A stretch of DNA of 25,070 bases from Nitrososphaerota archaeon (lineage in GTDB: Archaea; Thermoproteota; Nitrososphaeria; Nitrososphaerales; UBA183), in assembly GCA_029785625.1 (NCBI GenBank), contig JAFLZI010000006.1:1-25070 (forward strand). The letters are read 5' to 3'. Numbering within the stretch: the first letter of the stretch is position 1; each line of letters starts with the position of its first letter. This document shows, piece after piece, positions 21,907-25,070 of this stretch. The translations under genes and the position numbers were made by a program. Under the pieces are notes generated by a model. That model was not told the origin of the DNA, did not search any database, and saw nothing but the letters and a program-made list of their open reading frames with translations.

Positions 21907-22248
21907 CTACTTCTTCGCCCCGGCAGCCGCTGGAGCGGCGGCCTTCTTCCTCTCCTGCTTCAGCTTCTCGCGTTCCTCCTTCGAAAGCGTCCTCTCGCCC
22001 AGATAGCGGAGGTGTATCCGCTTCTTGGACTCTGGGGAGCCGTAGACGTAGAACTTGCCCAGCACCTTTGTCGTCCCCGACTGGCCGTCCATCCTGATAA
22101 TCCCGACGCTCTCTGCTGGGACCCCCATCTCCTGGGCCACGGCAGCGATTGCGTCCTTCCTCGTTATCTTCCCGGCCCTGTCCTCCAGGGACAGCTCCAC
22201 GTAGGATCTATCCAGGACCTTGGACTGGGACTTCTTCTCTACCTGCAA
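21907..22248 (-). CDS. rps24e: 30S ribosomal protein eS24
   Basis: Small-subunit protein near the 30S foot. The 113 residues show the family core: RKDAIAAVAQEMGVPAESVGIIRMDGQSGTTKVLGKFYVYGS (residues 30-71, typical order), then KKRIHLRYLGERTLSKEEREKLKQERKK and an Ala/Pro/Lys tail. The start is TTG 22248. A TATA-like box sits 28 bases upstream and no ribosome binding site is visible, consistent with a leaderless transcript. It lies 42 bases after the dephospho-CoA kinase gene and 2 before eS31. Confidence 0.92.
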   Translation of the reverse strand: MQVEKKSQSKVLDRSYVELSLEDRAGKITRKDAIAAVAQEMGVPAESVGIIRMDGQSGTTKVLGKFYVYGSPESKKRIHLRYLGERTLSKEEREKLKQERKKAAAPAAAGAKK

Positions 22249-22272
22249 GCAGGGGCACCCGAATTTGGCGAG

Positions 22273-22280
22273 GATATTAA
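22273..22280 (-). promoter_or_regulatory. TATA box for eS24-eS31
   Basis: TTAATATC on the minus strand, centred 28 bases before the eS24 TTG, in the only AT-rich part of the spacer. It would start transcription at or next to the start codon, which supports the unusual TTG choice. Confidence 0.5.
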
Positions 22281-22290
22281 GTTGAGGCCT

Positions 22291-22809
22291 CTAGAGCCTC
22301 TCGATGCCCATCTCAGCCAGCAGGGCCCTGTTTCTAGCCTTGGACACCCCGTTGACCACGACCGCGACGATGCCTACGCCGGGCTGGCCGTAGAAGACTA
22401 TCGCAGAGATGGGGGCCATGGCCACGGCGAGCAGGGCCATTAGGTCCTCCTCCCCGTCGACCAGTACCCGGACCGGCTTGCTCCCGGCGAAGGCCTCCCT
22501 CATCCCATCTATGGCGCCCTGGGTCAGGGTCCCTGCTGGGTTGCTCACCTTCACAAGCCTCGCGTAGGGGACGTCGGGGGGCTCCCTCCTGGACCTCCGC
22601 TCCACCCCGTCGACCACGTGCACCGCCGGGGTCGCGTCCAGGGCGTGCAGCGTCTCTGTCACCCTGTCCCCGACCGTGACAACCATCGACGCCTCCCGGG
22701 CCAGCTTCGCCAATTCCTTCCCTCTCGCCTCTTCGGGGCCGAAGACCCGCCCGAGGGGCTCCGCCAGCTTAGACCTCAGAGATTCAGGGAGCCTGAACGG
22801 CCCGGCCAA
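22291..22809 (-). CDS. GTP-dependent dephospho-CoA kinase (DUF359 family)
   Basis: Archaeal enzyme for the last step of coenzyme A synthesis, phosphorylating dephospho-CoA with GTP, unrelated to bacterial CoaE. The 172 residues match the family: VVTVGDRVTETLHALD (43-58), HVVDGVERRSRREPP, VSNPAGTLTQGAI, VRVLVDGEEDLMALLAV and VFYGQPGVGIVAVVV. The start is TTG 22809, 4 bases after the Spt4 stop. The Spt4-DUF359-eS24-eS31 order is common in archaea, supporting the call. No odd residues are noted; activity is inferred from characterised relatives in Thermococcus. Confidence 0.9.
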   Translation of the reverse strand: MAGPFRLPESLRSKLAEPLGRVFGPEEARGKELAKLAREASMVVTVGDRVTETLHALDATPAVHVVDGVERRSRREPPDVPYARLVKVSNPAGTLTQGAIDGMREAFAGSKPVRVLVDGEEDLMALLAVAMAPISAIVFYGQPGVGIVAVVVNGVSKARNRALLAEMGIERL

Positions 22810-22813
22810 GGGG

Positions 22814-22999
22814 CTAGCTTACCTTGAGGGCGTAGCGGCCGGGCTTGGTGATGCCCAGGGTCTTGGCGACCTGGGACTTCGCGGCGTTGATTATTATGAT
22901 GAGCCCGGACCATTCATTGCTCAGCTCCGTCGAACCGTCGTTGGGGCAAGCCTTCTCGGACGTCAGCATCCTGCACTTGCGGCAGGCCAGTTCTTTCAT
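22814..22999 (-). CDS. spt4: Transcription elongation factor Spt4 (RpoE2)
   Basis: Partner of Spt5, clamping RNA polymerase during elongation. The 61 residues begin MKELACRKCRML, then ACPNDGSTELSNEWSGLIII and end with the hydrophobic KTLGITKPGRYALKV. ATG 22999 is chosen because it gives the family N-terminus and follows the Rpo7 stop by 5 bases; a longer frame upstream lies on the rpoE gene. The zinc ribbon normally has four Cys (CxxC...CxxC). Here Cys6, Cys9 and Cys18 are present but the fourth position is Asp21 (CPND), so the metal site is altered. Confidence 0.92.
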   Translation of the reverse strand: MKELACRKCRMLTSEKACPNDGSTELSNEWSGLIIIINAAKSQVAKTLGITKPGRYALKVS

Positions 23000-23004
23000 C
23001 GCGA

Positions 23005-23589
23005 CTACTTCCCTGCCCGTTCCTCTGTCTTGCGGGCCTTGGCCGCCTTCGCCACCTCTTCGTCGATCCACTCTACCGCCCCCAGGAACGGCTGCCTGCT
23101 GGTCACCCCTATCTTACCCATGGAGATGCCATGCCCGAGGCTCACGGCGGTGATCCTGACCCTCACCTTGCTCCCGACCCGAAGCGTCCTCTTGCTCTGA
23201 GAGGCGGTGATGATGCCCGACTTCACGTCGCTTGTCAGGTAGTCGTCCATTATCTGGCTGAGGTGGAGGAGCGCGTCGGCCGGGCCTACCCTCACGAAGG
23301 CGCCGAAGTCCGTGACCTCGACTATCTCGCCTTCGACTATCTCCTGCTTCATGGGGTAGAACGAGAGGACTTCGAACTTCACCCTGTGGTAGGTGGCGCC
23401 GTCCCCGGCTATGATCTTCCCGACCTTGTCCACGTCCACCTTCGTGACCAGGACCAGGTAGCCGTGGTCGGGGTTGATGGTGCTCTCGTACTTCAGCTTC
23501 AACAGGTCCATGGCTACCTTCTCGAGAGGGGAGCCGAACCGGTCGGGTGGAACGCGCACCACATCTTCGAGGTTCACGAGCTCAAACAT
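23005..23589 (-). CDS. rpoE: DNA-directed RNA polymerase subunit E' (Rpo7)
   Basis: Stalk subunit of archaeal RNA polymerase (Rpb7 homologue) that with Rpo4 helps open DNA and bind the transcript. The 194 residues have the tip domain (MFELVNLEDVVRVPP...DLLKLKYES, 1-80) and an S1/OB RNA-binding domain (about 83-165) with EGEIVEVTDFGAFVRVGP and DALLHLSQIMDDY. The last 25 residues are a Lys/Glu/Ala-rich tail. ATG 23589 starts the expected family N-terminus. It is co-directional with spt4 5 bases later, the usual archaeal pairing. Confidence 0.95.
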   Translation of the reverse strand: MFELVNLEDVVRVPPDRFGSPLEKVAMDLLKLKYESTINPDHGYLVLVTKVDVDKVGKIIAGDGATYHRVKFEVLSFYPMKQEIVEGEIVEVTDFGAFVRVGPADALLHLSQIMDDYLTSDVKSGIITASQSKRTLRVGSKVRVRITAVSLGHGISMGKIGVTSRQPFLGAVEWIDEEVAKAAKARKTEERAGK

Positions 23590-23626
23590 GAATTATTCAG
23601 AAGCCTGGGCACCCCTTCGGGTCAGC

Positions 23627-23636
23627 GATTTTAATC
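23627..23636 (-). promoter_or_regulatory. Putative TATA box for rpoE-spt4-dPCK
   Basis: GATTAAAATC on the minus strand, centred about 42 bases before the Rpo7 ATG, in the 79-base spacer after nadE. It predicts a leader of roughly 15 bases. Confidence 0.5.
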
Positions 23637-23668
23637 TTTGTTAGGGATGAAGCGCGGAGGGAGCGCGC

Positions 23669-24448
23669 TCATTCCAGCGACGGGGGGAGGGCCCTCTTGT
23701 GGGCGGTCCTCCTGTGCATTTCAAGGGCCTTCTCGACCGCGCTGACCGGGAGCCCCGCCCCAGCGGCGGCCTCGTCGACCCCGGTCTTCAGGTCGAACAG
23801 ATGGTGGAGGGCTATGTCCAGCTTGTCGTAGTCCGCCGGAAGCTCGTCGGTAGCCTTGTGGCCGGGCCAGAGCTGGGGGGACGCTGGCTTCTCGACCACC
23901 CGGCCGGGCACCCCCAGGTGGGCCCCCAGGAGGCGGACCTGCGTCTTGTAGAGGTGGGCTATGGGGAGGAAGTCGGCCAGCCCGTCCCCGCCCTTGGTGA
24001 AGAAACCCAGGATCTCCTCGCTCTTGTCTCCGGTCCCGGCCACCAGGAGCTGGTGGGAGTTGGCGAAGAAGTAGGCTATTGTCATCCTGACCCTCGCCTG
24101 GACGTTCGCCCTGGCTACCCTTGTCCCTTCGAGCTTCGACGATTCCACGAGCGCCTTGACGGTGCCGGCGATCGGTACGGTTTCGGCCCTTATCCCCCAT
24201 GCGCTCGCCAGCCCCCTGGCGTCCTCGGCGTCCTGAGGAGGGGTGTGCTCAGACGGGAGAAGGAGCCCAAGGACCTTCTTCTTCCCCAGCGCCCTGACGC
24301 AGAGCGCCCCGACCACGGCGCTGTCTATCCCTCCGCTAAGGGACACCACGGCCCCTTCCGCCCCGGCCCCGGCGACCGTGGCTTGGATGAATTTGACGAT
24401 CCGTTCCGTCTCCCGAGCCGCGTCAATACCCAGCCCTTTGGGGGCCAT
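23669..24448 (-). CDS. nadE: NAD+ synthetase, ammonia-dependent
   Basis: Last step of NAD synthesis, amidating nicotinic acid adenine dinucleotide with ATP and ammonia. The 259 residues contain the N-type ATP pyrophosphatase P-loop SLSGGIDSAVVGALC (about 38-52), the LLLPSEHTPPQDAEDA segment, VQARVRMTIAYFFAN, GTGDKSEEILGFFTKGGDG and PASPQLWPGHKATDELPADYDKLD (last in contiguous order). No glutaminase domain is present, so ammonia must come from solution or a partner. ATG 24448 gives the family N-terminus; the frame upstream overlaps the PIN gene and is not NadE-like. A TATA-like element lies 28 bases before it. Confidence 0.93.
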   Translation of the reverse strand: MAPKGLGIDAARETERIVKFIQATVAGAGAEGAVVSLSGGIDSAVVGALCVRALGKKKVLGLLLPSEHTPPQDAEDARGLASAWGIRAETVPIAGTVKALVESSKLEGTRVARANVQARVRMTIAYFFANSHQLLVAGTGDKSEEILGFFTKGGDGLADFLPIAHLYKTQVRLLGAHLGVPGRVVEKPASPQLWPGHKATDELPADYDKLDIALHHLFDLKTGVDEAAAGAGLPVSAVEKALEMHRRTAHKRALPPSLE

Positions 24449-24470
24449 TGGTTCTGCGCCCCGGGCCGGG

Positions 24471-24480
24471 GCTTTAACCG
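24471..24480 (-). promoter_or_regulatory. TATA-like element for nadE
   Basis: CGGTTAAAGC on the minus strand, centred 28 bases before the nadE ATG, in the 56-base spacer after the PIN gene. It would give a leaderless nadE mRNA. Confidence 0.4.
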
Positions 24481-24504
24481 CTTTCCGCAGGGCACGGGCC
24501 TGCG

Positions 24505-24873
24505 TCAGACGAACCGCACCCGCCCGGAGCTGAGCGTGACCGCCCTGACGCGGGCCGCCTTCAGGGCGGCCAAGAGCCCCGAGTCCACCGTTGCTACCAA
24601 GGCCCCTGACGTCTTGGCAGCCGAGACTAGCTCGTCGTCCACCCTGGCGCTCCCGCAGGGTCCGGAGGCGAATCTTGACGCCAGGTCGAGGGCCACCCTG
24701 GCCGTCCTGGACCTCACTCCGCCGCTCGACGCGAGCTTCTGAAGCTCGGCCCTCACGCAGTCGAGCAGGACGGGCTGGAAGGCCCCGAGGGCTCCGACCA
24801 TGTCCTCGAACCATGTGGTCGGCCTCTCCACCACGGCCATGAGGAAGCTGCTGTCGAAGATTATCTTCTGCAA
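24505..24873 (-). CDS. PIN-domain protein (Fcf1/VapC-like nuclease fold)
   Basis: A 122-residue PIN-fold protein, probably a metal-dependent ribonuclease. It begins QKIIFDSSFLMAVVE with the first acidic residue (Asp7) where PIN domains have DTN/DSS. Glu43 in VRAELQKL is a likely second ligand, and DDELVSAAKTSGALVATVDSGLL (about 78-100) supplies the third and fourth acidic positions. This resembles archaeal Fcf1/UTP24-like PIN proteins, which act on rRNA, more than typical toxins; the sequence alone does not decide. The start is TTG 24873. It is divergent from an AbrB-type gene. Confidence 0.8.
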   Translation of the reverse strand: MQKIIFDSSFLMAVVERPTTWFEDMVGALGAFQPVLLDCVRAELQKLASSGGVRSRTARVALDLASRFASGPCGSARVDDELVSAAKTSGALVATVDSGLLAALKAARVRAVTLSSGRVRFV

Positions 24874-24910
24874 GGTCTCATCTGCTCCTGGCGCTTACCA
24901 TATGGAGGCT

Positions 24911-24920
24911 CAAATATATG
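24911..24920. promoter_or_regulatory. Bidirectional TATA-like element between PIN and AbrB genes
   Basis: CAAATATATG reads as a TATA box in both directions. On the plus strand it predicts a start near 24940, at the AbrB start codons. On the minus strand it predicts a start near 24888, before the PIN TTG. It is the only AT-rich stretch in the 63-base divergent spacer. Confidence 0.5.
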
Positions 24921-24936
24921 GCGGCGGCGGTTTTGT

Positions 24937-25070
24937 ATGGTAATGACCGAGGCTTCGGCGGTGACGAGCAAGAGCATGGTCAACATACCGGCTTCCATCC
25001 GGAAGGAGTATGGCATCCGCGAGGGCGACAAGCTCGCCTTCGTCGAGACGGACCACGGGCTCGCCATCGT
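24937..25070 (+). CDS. AbrB/SpoVT-type DNA-binding protein, cut by window edge
   Basis: The first 44 residues encode a swapped-hairpin AbrB domain: VTSKSMVNIPASIRKEYGIREGDKLAFVET, matching the pattern SKgqVxIPxxIRkxxGIxeGDxlxf (here the usual GQ is SM). Such proteins act as transcription regulators or as antitoxins. Start codons ATG 24937 and ATG 24943 are both possible, the latter fitting a leaderless mRNA from the TATA box at 24911-24920. The gene continues past the window, so its C-terminus and partner are unknown. Confidence 0.85.
   Translation, partial: MVMTEASAVTSKSMVNIPASIRKEYGIREGDKLAFVETDHGLAI

Noticed and set aside
1..25070. CRISPR arrays, transposases, integrases or phage genes
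   Set aside because: No regularly spaced repeats and no recombinase or phage motifs were seen; the intein is the only mobile element found.

Overview
The window comes from a GC-rich archaeon, most likely of the TACK group and close to Thaumarchaeota/Nitrososphaeria or Aigarchaeota-like lineages. The archaeal assignment is firm. It has archaeal/eukaryotic-type ribosomal proteins (eL18, eL24, eS6, eS24, eS28, eS31), RNA polymerase subunits Rpo3, Rpo7 and Rpo10, Spt4, the archaeal isoprenoid route (isopentenyl phosphate kinase), the GTP-dependent dephospho-CoA kinase family, TATA boxes about 25-30 bases before genes, and frequent TTG/GTG starts with stop/start overlaps. The finer placement is an inference from gene order and from the tubulin, since tubulins of this kind are known from a few Thaumarchaeota.

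Layout. Positions 1-1351 (minus strand) hold uS13-uS4-uS11, with uS11 cut by the window edge. Positions 1625-9680 (plus) form one compact run: Rpo3, eL18, uL13, uS9, Rpo10, uS2, a MEMO-family protein, mevalonate kinase, isopentenyl phosphate kinase, GGPP synthase and glutamyl-tRNA synthetase. This is the usual archaeal joining of the ribosome/RNA polymerase cluster to lipid synthesis. Positions 9752-10353 hold L7Ae and eS28. From 10354 to 14359 the conserved L7Ae-eS28-eL24-NDK-IF2 cluster is interrupted by a non-canonical block: a GC-rich hairpin region, a vWA-domain protein on the minus strand, and, divergent from it, a tubulin-family GTPase followed by a coiled-coil protein and an unrecognised 314-residue protein. 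The standard cluster then resumes with eL24, NDK, an IF-2 gene split by a homing-endonuclease intein in its P-loop, and eS6. Next come an Lrp/AsnC regulator, an HExxH putative metallopeptidase and a nucleotidyltransferase-kinase fusion. From 21641 the minus strand carries eS31, eS24, dephospho-CoA kinase, Spt4, Rpo7, NAD synthetase and a PIN-domain protein. A truncated AbrB-type gene starts at the right edge.

The most exciting content is 10623-14150. The protein at 11257-12621 keeps nearly every nucleotide-binding loop of eukaryotic tubulin rather than FtsZ, and it lies in an apparent three-gene operon divergent from a small vWA protein. I read this as a candidate archaeal tubulin cytoskeleton module with three partner genes that I cannot assign to a described system. 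Codon use (AGG arginine, GGG glycine, GC-ending third positions) matches the surrounding housekeeping genes, so the block does not look like a very recent arrival.

Other points of interest are an isopentenyl phosphate kinase with no standard start codon, an inverted repeat that contains the stop codons of two convergent genes, a 9-base inverted repeat before the Lrp gene, an Spt4 lacking one zinc cysteine, and the nucleotidyltransferase-kinase fusion coupled to the metallopeptidase gene.
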